A DNA stretch of 64,000 nucleotides from positions 24,786 to 88,785 of the forward strand of contig NZ_KB906274.1 of NCBI RefSeq assembly GCF_000381265.1, in the 5' to 3' direction. Below, in pieces: positions 41,983 through 50,528 of the stretch. A model generated the notes under the pieces. The model ran no database searches, was not told the DNA's origin, and worked only from the letters and a program-made list of their open reading frames with translations. Each line of letters starts with the position of its first letter. Position 1 is the stretch's first letter. A program made the position numbers and the translations under genes. This stretch comes from Curvibacter lanceolatus ATCC 14669. GTDB taxonomy: Bacteria > Pseudomonadota > Gammaproteobacteria > Burkholderiales > Burkholderiaceae_C.

Positions 41983-42504
41983 ATGAGCCTGACCGACCTC
42001 TCCATTCCCCCTCTTGACGGTGCCTCCACCCTGGGCCCGATCGAATTGCCTGCCAACGCCCGCTTCGCCTTCATCGAGGCCGCCTGGCATGCCGACATCG
42101 TGCAGCAGGCCCGCCTGGCCTTCATCGCCGAGCTGGGCGAACACGGCGTGCCCGCCCACGCGATCGACGTGATCCGCGTTCCCGGCGCCTTCGAGATCCC
42201 CTTGCAGGCCCAACGCCTGGCCCGCAGTGGCCGTTACAGCGCCATCGCAGGCTGCGCCCTGGTGGTGGACGGCGGCATCTACCGCCACGACTTCGTGGCC
42301 CAGACCGTGGTCCAGGCCCTGATGACGGTGCAACTTGAAACCAACGTGCCGGTGATCTCGGCCGTGCTCACGCCGCACCACTTCCATGAGCACGTGGAGC
42401 ACCGCAAGTACTTCCACCGCCACTTCAGCATCAAGGGCAAGGAAGCCGCCCGCGCCGCCCTTGAAGTGGTGGGCAGCGTGCAGCGGCTGGCGCTGGCGGC
42501 CTGA
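41983..42504 (+). CDS. ribH: 6,7-dimethyl-8-ribityllumazine synthase, RibH2 type
   Basis: 173 residues. Makes the riboflavin precursor lumazine from 5-amino-6-ribitylaminouracil and dihydroxybutanone phosphate. RFAFIEAAWHADIV, VIRVPGAFEIPLQAQRLA and TPHHFHEHVEHRKYFHRHFSIKG are present; the last is the RibH2 (Brucella type II) form rather than the housekeeping RibH1. It stands alone behind an FMN riboswitch, with no ribBCDE partner, between sulfur-related flavoenzyme genes. The start at 41983 gives a typical length; the longer frame runs into the riboswitch. Confidence 0.95.
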   Translation: MSLTDLSIPPLDGASTLGPIELPANARFAFIEAAWHADIVQQARLAFIAELGEHGVPAHAIDVIRVPGAFEIPLQAQRLARSGRYSAIAGCALVVDGGIYRHDFVAQTVVQALMTVQLETNVPVISAVLTPHHFHEHVEHRKYFHRHFSIKGKEAARAALEVVGSVQRLALAA

Positions 42505-42522
42505 AAGCCACCCTCCGCCGGC

Positions 42523-43398
42523 TCAGAACGCCGGGATCACCCCGCCGGCGTAGGTCTTGATGATGAAATCACGCACCTCGTCGGTCTGGTAGGCCTTCAC
42601 CAGCTGACGCACCCAGGGCTGGTCCTTGTCCTGCTCGCGCACGGCGATCAGGCAGGCATAGGGGCCGTCCTTGTCTTCCACCAGCAGGCTGTCGCGCACC
42701 GGGTTCAGGCCGGCCTTGTTCGCGTAGTCGGCATTGATGGCCGACGCGTCGGTGTCGTCCAGCGTGCGTGGCAGCTGGGCCGCATCGATCTCCAGCAGTT
42801 TGAGCTGTCGCGGGTTCTCGATCACGTCACGCGGCGTTGCATTGACCCCGGCCACCGGATCGATGCCGGGCTTGAGCTTGAGCAGGCCGGCCTTCTGCAA
42901 CAGCAGCAACACCCGGCTTTCGTTGGCCGGGTCGTTCGGGATGGCCACGGTGGCGCCCTCGGGCAGGTCCTTGAGGCTTTTGTACTTCTTTGAATAGATG
43001 GCGATCGGCCCGATCCAGGTGGCGCCAAAGCCCACCAGCTTGTAGCCGCGGGCTCGGATCTGCGCGGCCAGGAAGGGGCGGTGCTGGTAGCTGTTGGCGT
43101 CCAGGTCCCCCGCGTCCAGCGCGGCGTTGGGGCGCACGTAGTCGGTGAAGGGCACGATCTCGATCTTCAGGCCGTAGTCACGCTCGGCCACCTTGCGCAC
43201 CACCTCGAACACCTGCTCATGCGGCCCGGTGGTCACGCCCACCTTGAGCACCTTGGTGCTGCCCGGGGCCTCCTTGGGGGCGGCGTGGACAGCGGCACCC
43301 CACACGCCGAAACCGGCCAGGGCCAGACTTTGCTGCAACCAGCGGCGGCGCGCTTCGATGGAGGCTTGGACAGAGGAAAGAGACAGTGGATTCGTCAT
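42523..43398 (-). CDS. MetQ/NlpA-family binding protein (second copy)
   Basis: 291-residue MetQ-like binding protein. The N-terminus has an Arg-rich signal (EARRRWLQQSLALAGFGVW), possibly Tat-type. VLKVGVTTGPHEQVFEVVRKVAERDYGLKIEIV and LDANSYQHRPFL are the family cleft motifs. Downstream of the LLM monooxygenase on the same strand (75 bp), last gene of the peptide-ABC/monooxygenase operon. Paralogous to the copy at 39.4 kb but clearly diverged. No metNI nearby. Confidence 0.9.
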   Translation of the reverse strand: MTNPLSLSSVQASIEARRRWLQQSLALAGFGVWGAAVHAAPKEAPGSTKVLKVGVTTGPHEQVFEVVRKVAERDYGLKIEIVPFTDYVRPNAALDAGDLDANSYQHRPFLAAQIRARGYKLVGFGATWIGPIAIYSKKYKSLKDLPEGATVAIPNDPANESRVLLLLQKAGLLKLKPGIDPVAGVNATPRDVIENPRQLKLLEIDAAQLPRTLDDTDASAINADYANKAGLNPVRDSLLVEDKDGPYACLIAVREQDKDQPWVRQLVKAYQTDEVRDFIIKTYAGGVIPAF

Positions 43399-43473
43399 GA
43401 AGGGCTCCGGGTGTCGGTGTGGGTCAGAAGAAAAGACGATTTCAAAACGCAGCGCCTGATCGCTTGAACTGCT

Positions 43474-44838
43474 TCAGCGCCGGTAGGCCAGGCCGGGGTG
43501 GCGGGCATTCAGATGCGGCCCCTGCCCAAACAGCTTGTGACGCAGCGGCCCTTCGGCGTACTGCGTCTTGTAGACGCCTCGGCTCTGCAGCTCAGGCACC
43601 ACCAGGTCGATGAAGTCGGCAAAGCTCTCGGGGTACACGGTGCGCGCCAGGTTGAAGCCATCGATGCCGGTGTCGGCCACCCACTGCTGCAACTGATCGG
43701 CCACCTGCTGCGGGTCGCCCACCACCGTCATGTAGCGGCCGCCCAGGGCCAGGTCCTCGCGCAGGTCGCGCAAGGTGTAATCGAGCCGGCCACCGCTCAG
43801 GCGCGAAATGGTGTTTTCGATGCCGTTGCTGGGCTTTTGCTGGATCAGCGGGGTGTCGTCGGCATAGGCCGAGAAATCGATGCCCGAGGTGGCGGCCAGG
43901 TGCAGGATGCCGGCCTCGGGGTTGGCGTAGCGGCGGTACTCCTCGAACTTCTCGCGCGCCTGGCGCTCGGTGGGGGCCACCACCACGGTCAGGCCCATGA
44001 ACACTTTCACGTCGTCCGGCGCACGGCCGGCGCGGGGCAGCTCTTCACGCAACTGCTGCACCAGCCGGCGTGTGCTGTCGCGGTCCTGGATGGACACGAA
44101 CACGCACTCGGCGTGCCGGGCCGCAAAGCGCAGCCCACGCCCCGAGCTGCCGGCCTGGAACAGCACCGGCGTGCGCTGCAGCGAAGGCTCGCACAGGTGG
44201 TAGCCTTGAGACTGGAAATACCGCCCCTGGTGCTGCACCTGGTGCACCCGGGCCGGGTCGGCAAACACACGGGCTGTCTTGTCGCGACGCACCGCGCCCT
44301 CTTCCCAGCTGCCCTCCCACAGCTTGTAGAGCAACTCCAGGTATTCGTCGGCCCGGTCGTAGCGCTCGTCATGCGGCAGTTGCTGGGGCGAGCCCATGGC
44401 GCGCGCCGCGCTGTCCAGGTAGCCGGTGACGATGTTCCAGCCAACCCGCCCCTGGCTCAGGTGGTCCAGCGTGGAATAGCGGCGCGCCAGCAGGTAGGGC
44501 GTCTCGTAGCTCAGGTTGGCGGTGATGCCAAAACCCAGGTGCTGGGTGGCGCCGGCCATGGCCGACACCAGCAGGGCCGGGTCGTTGATGGGCCATTGCA
44601 CCGATTCACGCAGCGTCAGATCGGCCGACTGCTGGTAGCTGTCGTACACGCCCAGGATGTCGGCGATGAACAGCCCGTCAAACAGGCCGCGCTCCAGCAG
44701 GCGCGCCTGCTCCACCCAGTAGGCCATGGTGTTGTATTGCGTGGAGGTGTCGCGCGGGTGGGTCCACAACCCATGGTTGATGTGGCCCACGCTGTTCATG
44801 TTGAAGGCGTTGAGCAGCAGGTGTTTGGCTTGGGTCAT
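43474..44838 (-). CDS. NtaA/SnaA/DszA-family FMN-dependent monooxygenase (LLM class)
   Basis: 454-residue bacterial-luciferase-like protein of the two-component FMNH2 monooxygenase group (NtaA, SnaA, DszA, EmoA). Features include NSVGHINHGLWTHPRD, DGLFIADILGVYDSY, LARRYSTLDHLSQGRVGWNIVTG and QAGSSGRGLRFAARHAE. These enzymes need reduced FMN from a separate reductase, not encoded here, and oxidise sulfones, nitrilotriacetate or related compounds. Follows the peptide-type ABC permease genes. Substrate unknown; a sulfur compound is inferred from context. Confidence 0.9.
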   Translation of the reverse strand: MTQAKHLLLNAFNMNSVGHINHGLWTHPRDTSTQYNTMAYWVEQARLLERGLFDGLFIADILGVYDSYQQSADLTLRESVQWPINDPALLVSAMAGATQHLGFGITANLSYETPYLLARRYSTLDHLSQGRVGWNIVTGYLDSAARAMGSPQQLPHDERYDRADEYLELLYKLWEGSWEEGAVRRDKTARVFADPARVHQVQHQGRYFQSQGYHLCEPSLQRTPVLFQAGSSGRGLRFAARHAECVFVSIQDRDSTRRLVQQLREELPRAGRAPDDVKVFMGLTVVVAPTERQAREKFEEYRRYANPEAGILHLAATSGIDFSAYADDTPLIQQKPSNGIENTISRLSGGRLDYTLRDLREDLALGGRYMTVVGDPQQVADQLQQWVADTGIDGFNLARTVYPESFADFIDLVVPELQSRGVYKTQYAEGPLRHKLFGQGPHLNARHPGLAYRR

Positions 44839-44923
44839 GGTGAGGGGTTCAAAAGGGGGGCGGTGCGCAACGGGTCGCTGGGGGCTGCGCCCGCTTGCAA
44901 GGTATGAATGAGGTCGCGCGGCC

Positions 44924-45757
44924 TCAGCCCCGGGCTCGACCCCGACTCAGGCGAGGGTTCAAGGCGGCATGCAGCACATCGCTGAGCAGGTTCAGCGACA
45001 ACACCGTCAGCACCACGGCCAGCCCGGGCAGGGCCGTCATGTACCAGCCGGTGCGCAAGGCATCGCGGCCCAGGCCGATCATCGAACCCCAGCTGACGAC
45101 ATTCGGGTCGCCCAGGCCCAGGAACGACAGCCCCGCCTCCGACAGGATGGCGTTGGCCACCAGCAAGGCAGTGGAGACGATCACCGGGGTCCAGGCGTTG
45201 GGCAGGATCTCGCGGAAGATCAGGTGCAGATCACCAGCGCCCAGGGCCACGCTGGCCTTCACGAACTCACGCTCGCGCAGGGTCAGGAACTCGGCCCGCA
45301 CCAGGCGCGCCACCCCGGTCCACGAGGTCACCCCCAGCGCGAACACAATGGTGCCCAAGGTGGGCTTGAGCACGGCCACCAGGATGATGGCCAGCAAGAA
45401 GGCCGGAATGGTCTGGAAGAACTCCGTGATGCGGCTCAGCACCGCATCCACGCGCCCCCGGTAGAAGCCCGACACGGCGCCCACCAGCACCCCGATCACC
45501 ACCGCGATCAGGGCCGACGAGAAGCCCACCAACAGAGACACCCGCGCCCCATGTGCCAGGCCGGCCGCCAGGTCACGCCCCATCAGATCGGTGCCCAGTG
45601 GGGTGTCGGCCTGGCGGCCGGGCCACACATAGGGCGCGCCCACCATGTCCAGCGGGTCGCCGGGGTACAGGTGGCCGGCCAGCAGGGCGGCCAGCCCCAC
45701 CAGCAGCAGCAAGCTGGCGCCCAGCCAGGCCGCAGGTTGCAGATACCAGGCTTTCAT
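44924..45757 (-). CDS. Peptide/nickel-type ABC permease, DppC-like
   Basis: 277-residue inner-membrane permease. About six hydrophobic segments; GTDLMGRDLAAGLAHGARVSL (DppC N-terminal motif) and the ATPase-contact EAA region around VKASVALGAGDLHLIFREILPN. Overlaps dppB by 4 nt. Part of an importer for a peptide-like or sulfur-containing substrate. Confidence 0.9.
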   Translation of the reverse strand: MKAWYLQPAAWLGASLLLLVGLAALLAGHLYPGDPLDMVGAPYVWPGRQADTPLGTDLMGRDLAAGLAHGARVSLLVGFSSALIAVVIGVLVGAVSGFYRGRVDAVLSRITEFFQTIPAFLLAIILVAVLKPTLGTIVFALGVTSWTGVARLVRAEFLTLREREFVKASVALGAGDLHLIFREILPNAWTPVIVSTALLVANAILSEAGLSFLGLGDPNVVSWGSMIGLGRDALRTGWYMTALPGLAVVLTVLSLNLLSDVLHAALNPRLSRGRARG

Positions 45758-46752
45758 GCGGGAACTCCTTGCGCCGGGGCCCGGCGCGTCACACGGATGC
45801 GCGGGTCCAGCCGCGCCTGCAGCACATCGACCAGCGCGTTCACCAGCACCACCAGCACGCCGCTGAACAGCAGCACGCCCAGCAGCACCGGCAGGTCACG
45901 GCTCTTGATGGCCTCGAACGACAGCTGCCCCAGACCAGGCCAGGCAAACACCGTCTCCACCACAATCGAGCCGCCCAGCAGCGCACTGCTTTGCAGGCCC
46001 AGCATGGTCAGCACCGGCAGCAGCGCATGGCGCAGGGCATGCCGCCACACCACGGTGCGCTCGGGCGCCCCCTTGGCACGGGCGGTGCGCACAAAGTCTT
46101 CGGCCAGGCTTTCGATCATGGCCGCCCGCGTCAGGCGCACGTACACGGCCAGGTAATAGATGCTCAGCGTGAGCGCCGGCAGCACCAGGTGCCAGGCCTG
46201 GTCCAGCAACAGCCGCCAGCCCTGGTAGCCGGCGCTGATGTCACGCACCCCGGCAATCGGAAACCACTCGAGCCGCACGCCAAACAGCACGATCAGCATC
46301 AGCGCCGTCCAGAACATGGGGGCCGAGTAACCCAGGGTGGCGGCCGAAGAGATCAGCGCATCGGCCAGGCCATGCGGCCGCCGCGCCGCCGCCACGCCCA
46401 GCAACACCCCCACCAGCACCGACACCGTGAGCGCCACGCCCACCAGCGACAGCGTGGCCGGCAGGCGCTGCAGCACCAGGGCCAGCACCGGCTCACCAAA
46501 ACGGAACGAGTAGCCCAGGTCGCCCTGCAGCACACGCCCCACATAGCTCAGCAACTGGGCCGGCGCACTGCGCTCCAGACCGTAGAGCTGGCGCAGCTCG
46601 GCCACGTACTCGGCCGACACGCTGCCGCTTTCGCTGGCAATCACGTCCACCAGGTCACCGGGCAAGGCCTTGAGCAGGGCAAAGTTCAGCACCGCCGTGG
46701 CCAGCACCACGCCCAGCAACTGCAGCGCACGCCACAGGATTCGTTGCAACAT
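45754..46752 (-). CDS. Peptide/nickel-type ABC permease, DppB-like
   Basis: 332-residue permease of the DppB type: N-terminal helix MLQRILWRALQLLGVVLATAVLNF, the GDLGYSFRFGEPV motif and the EAA loop AKGAPERTVVWRHALRHALLP. The start at 46752 begins at the first helix; upstream codons overlap the binding-protein gene. 13 bp after that gene. Confidence 0.92.
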   Translation of the reverse strand: MLQRILWRALQLLGVVLATAVLNFALLKALPGDLVDVIASESGSVSAEYVAELRQLYGLERSAPAQLLSYVGRVLQGDLGYSFRFGEPVLALVLQRLPATLSLVGVALTVSVLVGVLLGVAAARRPHGLADALISSAATLGYSAPMFWTALMLIVLFGVRLEWFPIAGVRDISAGYQGWRLLLDQAWHLVLPALTLSIYYLAVYVRLTRAAMIESLAEDFVRTARAKGAPERTVVWRHALRHALLPVLTMLGLQSSALLGGSIVVETVFAWPGLGQLSFEAIKSRDLPVLLGVLLFSGVLVVLVNALVDVLQARLDPRIRVTRRAPAQGVPA

Positions 46753-46765
46753 CGCAGGCCTCGGC

Positions 46766-48448
46766 TTACTTCTTGGGCTCCAGCCACACGTGGGCGAAGT
46801 TGTTCTGGCTGTGGTCAAAGGTGTCGGTCACGTTGCGCAGGCGCTTGTCCCACACACCAAACCAGCGGAACTCGAACAGGTTGAGCAGGGCCAGGTCTTT
46901 TTGCGCCAGCTTCTGGAAGTCCTGGTACAGGTGCACGCGCTTGGCCGCATCGCGCTCGACCTGGGCCGCCTCGAGCAGGCGATCGGCCTCAGCACTGGCG
47001 TAGCCCGAGGCGTTCTGCCACGGCGTGCCCTTGGATTCGGCCTTGGACCAATAGTGCTGCTCCACGCCCAGCTGCGGGTCTTGCCAGTTGATGCCCCAGG
47101 AACTGACCAGCTGGTAGTTGTAATCGGCAAACACGTTCTTGGTCCAGGTCGGCAGGTCCTGGCTGCGCAGGGTCACGTCGATGCCGACGGCCCGCAGGGC
47201 CTGGCGCACGTACTCGCCGGTGCGGCGGTAGTCGTCGCCAAAGGGGATAAAGTCGTGGTCCAGCTTGAAGCGCCAGCCATCGGCCTTCTTGGGGTAGCCC
47301 GCCTCGTCCAGCAGGGCCTCGGCCTTCTTGCGGTCAAACGGGTACTGCTGGGTGTCGGCGGTGTAGAAGGTCTTGAGCAGGGATGACACCGGGCCGGTGG
47401 CGGGTGCGGCATAGCCGCCCCACACCGTCTTGACCAGGGCCTGGCGGTCGATGGCGTGCAAGATGGCCTGACGCACCTTGAGCTTGCCCAGGATCGGGTC
47501 GCGCAGGTTGGGGATCAGCCACAGCCAGCCGGCAAAGCCGTTGTAGCCCTCGGTGCTCACCACCAGGTTGGGCGAAGCGGCCAGGCGGTCGGCGTCGGCA
47601 AAGGTCACCGGGTTGCGCTCACCGTACTGGATGGCGCCGGTCTCCAGCGCGGCGGCACGGCCGGCCACGTCGGGGATGATCTTGAAGGTCAGCTTGTCCA
47701 GGTAGGGCAGGCCGGGCTGCCAGTACTTGTCGAAGCGCTCCAGCGCAATGTGGCTGCCGCGCTGCCATTCCTTGAACACAAAGGGCCCGGTGCCCACCGG
47801 CTTGTTGTTGTAGGGGTTGTTCGGGATGTCGGTGCCCTCGTACAGGTGCTTGGGCAGGATGGGCGAACCCACCACGTCGAGCGCGTTGACGATCACCGGC
47901 GTGGGCTTGGCCAGGGTCAGCACCACGGTGTGGGCGTCCGGCGTCTCCACCTTGGTCAGGTGCTGGAACACGCGGCGCGCCACCGGCGCGTACTTGCGCC
48001 ACACCTCTTCGGCCGAGAACTTCACATCGGCCGAGGTGAAGGGCTTGCCGTCATGCCACAGCACGTTCTTGCGCAGCTTCAGGCGCACGGTCAGGCCATC
48101 GGGCGAGACCTCGATGCTTTCGGCCAATTGAGGGCGGGGCTTCAGGTCGGGGCCGTAGTCGAACAGGCCATCAAAGATCTTGCTCACCACGGTGCGGCCC
48201 GGGGTCGAGGTGTTGATGAAGAAGGCCAGGGTAGGCGGCTCGGGGTGCACCACGGCCTCCAGCACGCCGCCGCGCTGGGCGCCCTGCTCGGTGTTGGGCA
48301 GGGCCTGCGTCAAGGCCAGGGCCGGCGTGGCCAGGGTGCCGAGGGCACCTGCGGCAGACAAGGCCAGCAGGCCGTGCAGGGCATGACGACGGGAGCCGTG
48401 GGCCAGGCCGGTCAGGCCTGCCAGGAAAGGATTCAACGCGGATTTCAT
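46766..48448 (-). CDS. Peptide-type ABC binding protein (SBP family 5)
   Basis: 560-residue periplasmic binding protein. A signal region with SRRHALHGLLALSAAGALG resembles a Tat leader (Arg-Arg) ending near ALALTQ. Family-5 motifs: LAESIEVSPDGLTVRLKLRKNVLWHDGKPFTSADV, NNKPVGTGPFVFKEWQ and RQAILHAIDRQALVK. Family members bind oligopeptides, glutathione, nickel or opines. First membrane-side gene after the fused ATPase; ligand unknown. Confidence 0.9.
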   Translation of the reverse strand: MKSALNPFLAGLTGLAHGSRRHALHGLLALSAAGALGTLATPALALTQALPNTEQGAQRGGVLEAVVHPEPPTLAFFINTSTPGRTVVSKIFDGLFDYGPDLKPRPQLAESIEVSPDGLTVRLKLRKNVLWHDGKPFTSADVKFSAEEVWRKYAPVARRVFQHLTKVETPDAHTVVLTLAKPTPVIVNALDVVGSPILPKHLYEGTDIPNNPYNNKPVGTGPFVFKEWQRGSHIALERFDKYWQPGLPYLDKLTFKIIPDVAGRAAALETGAIQYGERNPVTFADADRLAASPNLVVSTEGYNGFAGWLWLIPNLRDPILGKLKVRQAILHAIDRQALVKTVWGGYAAPATGPVSSLLKTFYTADTQQYPFDRKKAEALLDEAGYPKKADGWRFKLDHDFIPFGDDYRRTGEYVRQALRAVGIDVTLRSQDLPTWTKNVFADYNYQLVSSWGINWQDPQLGVEQHYWSKAESKGTPWQNASGYASAEADRLLEAAQVERDAAKRVHLYQDFQKLAQKDLALLNLFEFRWFGVWDKRLRNVTDTFDHSQNNFAHVWLEPKK

Positions 48449-48526
48449 GGTGTCTTGCTTGTGTAGGAGTGGGTCAAAGAAATGAATGGGATCACGTGCC
48501 TGAGCTGGCTCGCGTCGGCCAACGCG

Positions 48527-50269
48527 TCAGGCCCGTGCCTGCAGCCGGTCGCTCGATGGGTCGGCCGCAGCCCCTGGCACCGAGGCCAGCAGGCGCTGCG
48601 TGTAGGGGTGGCGCGTCTCCTGCCAGAAGCCGGGGTGGGCCCCGCTGTCCACCACCTGGCCGGCCTGCATCACCAGCACGCGGTCGGCGATGTAGCGCAC
48701 CACGGCGATGTCGTGCGAGATGAACAGGTACGACAGGCCGTACTCGGCCTTCAGGTCCACCAGCAGGTTCAGCACCTGGGCCTGCACCGAGACATCGAGT
48801 GCCGAGACCGGCTCATCGCAGATCACCAGCTCGGGCCTCAGCACCAGGGCACGGGCGATGCCGATGCGCTGGCGCTGGCCGCCCGAAAATTCATGCGGGT
48901 AGCGCCGGCGGGCCGTGGCCGGCAGGCCCACGTCCGACAGGATCGCGTCAATGCGGCGGTCGCGCTCACGGGCCGGCTGCACCCCGTGCAGGCGCAGCGC
49001 GTGGCCCAAGATGTCCTCCACCCGCTGGCGCGGGTTCAGCGAGCTGAAAGGGTCCTGGAAGATCATCTGGATGCGGCGCCGCCAGGGCAGCAGCTCGCGC
49101 GGCGACAGGCCCAACAGGTCCTGTCCCTGCCAGCGCACCTGGCCCGATTCGGCCGCCACCAGTTGCACCAGTGCCCGCGACAGCGAGGATTTGCCACAGC
49201 CCGACTCGCCCACCAGGCCCAGCGTCTCGCCCGCCGCGATCTGCAGGCTGACACCCTGCACGGCGGCCGTGCCGCCCCGGCCCGCGTAGCGCACGGTCAG
49301 GTCTTGCACCTCCAGCAAGGCCGGCGCCGCCACGGGCAAGGCCTGCACCGGGCGGGCAGGCGGGCGCACCACGCGAAAGCCGCCCTCGGCATCCTGACGG
49401 ATCTCGGCCAGGCGGGTGTCCCGGTAGTGGGGAACCTGGCTGCCATGCAGCGAGGCCGCCAGCAAGCCCCGGGTGTAGGCATGGCTGGGCCGGGCCAGCA
49501 CCTCGGCCACGGGGCCTTCCTCCAGCTTCAGGCCGGCGTGCATCACGGCCACCCGATCGGCCCACTGGGCCACCAGGCCCAGGTCGTGGGTGATCAGCAG
49601 CACCGCCATGCCCAGCTCACGGCGCAGGCCATCGATCAGGGCCAGGATCTCGGCCTGGATGGTGGCGTCGAGCGCGGTGGTGGGCTCGTCGGCAATCAAC
49701 AGACGGGGCCGGCACGCGACGGCGATGGCAATCATCACGCGCTGGCGTTGCCCGCCCGAGAGTTGATGCGGGTAGTCGTCGTAGCGCTGGGCCGGCTCGG
49801 GCAGACGCACCTGGGCCAGCAAGGCCAGTACGCGCTCACGCAGGGCGGCGGGCGGCAGCCGCTCGTGCAGGCGCACCGCCTCGGCCACCTGCTGCCCGAT
49901 GCTCTGCAAGGGGTTCAGCGAGGTCATGGGCTCCTGGAAGATCATGCCCACTTCGCGCCCGCGCACCGAGCTCAAGGCCGACTCGGGCAAGGCCAGCAGA
50001 TCGCGCCCCTGCAACCACAAGCGGCCCCTGCTGCGGGCCTGGGGACCCAGCAGGCGCAGCACGGCCAGCGCCGTGGTCGACTTGCCGCAGCCCGACTCAC
50101 CCACCAGCGCCAACATCTCGCCCGCGGCCACCTGCAGGTCCAGGCCGCGCACGGCGATGTGCTCACCAAAACTCACCGTGAGCTGTTCGATGCGCAAGAC
50201 CTCAGGGGCGGCTTCAGGCCGCCCCGTGAGCTCGGGGGCCTCGACGGACTCGAGCAGCACGGCACTCAT
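48527..50269 (-). CDS. Fused double ATPase of the peptide-type ABC importer (DppD-DppF in one chain)
   Basis: 580 residues with two complete ATPase domains: Walker [10 protein letters not shown] occurs twice (about residues 55 and 365), as do LSGGQRQRV / [21 protein letters not shown] / [12 protein letters not shown] and the switch histidines. The domains correspond to separate DppD and DppF subunits of other systems, as in GsiA/DdpD-F fusions. The start at 50269 is the first good Met. First gene of a six-gene leftward operon reaching the second MetQ-like gene. Confidence 0.93.
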   Translation of the reverse strand: MSAVLLESVEAPELTGRPEAAPEVLRIEQLTVSFGEHIAVRGLDLQVAAGEMLALVGESGCGKSTTALAVLRLLGPQARSRGRLWLQGRDLLALPESALSSVRGREVGMIFQEPMTSLNPLQSIGQQVAEAVRLHERLPPAALRERVLALLAQVRLPEPAQRYDDYPHQLSGGQRQRVMIAIAVACRPRLLIADEPTTALDATIQAEILALIDGLRRELGMAVLLITHDLGLVAQWADRVAVMHAGLKLEEGPVAEVLARPSHAYTRGLLAASLHGSQVPHYRDTRLAEIRQDAEGGFRVVRPPARPVQALPVAAPALLEVQDLTVRYAGRGGTAAVQGVSLQIAAGETLGLVGESGCGKSSLSRALVQLVAAESGQVRWQGQDLLGLSPRELLPWRRRIQMIFQDPFSSLNPRQRVEDILGHALRLHGVQPARERDRRIDAILSDVGLPATARRRYPHEFSGGQRQRIGIARALVLRPELVICDEPVSALDVSVQAQVLNLLVDLKAEYGLSYLFISHDIAVVRYIADRVLVMQAGQVVDSGAHPGFWQETRHPYTQRLLASVPGAAADPSSDRLQARA

Positions 50270-50376
50270 GCGGCAGGCCCACCCATGGCAGGCCATGCGC
50301 CACGCAAGGTTGCAGAAAAAACAGACGACAAAGATTCAAGCATGCCGGCATTGGAGTGCCCGGCCCCCATGCCAAC

Positions 50377-50398
50377 AACAAATGGATTCGCATTTGTT
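50377..50398. promoter_or_regulatory. Perfect inverted repeat in the divergent promoter region
   Basis: AACAAATG-GATTCG-CATTTGTT, eight-base arms with a six-base spacer. It lies between the leftward ABC/monooxygenase operon (start 50269) and the rightward rhodanese gene (start 50529), in an A/T-rich patch, so it could bind a shared sulfur regulator. No named consensus recognised. The rest of 50270-50528 shows nothing else. Confidence 0.55.
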
Positions 50399-50528
50399 AA
50401 GAAGAAATTGTTCCGCATGCCGGCACCGATGCGCCTCACACTCACGCGCCGGCGCAGGCTGAGGCTTCATGCCGCCGCTGCGACGCCTTCACCCCTGCCT
50501 CGTTGCCACCCACTCCATTGCGAAACCC

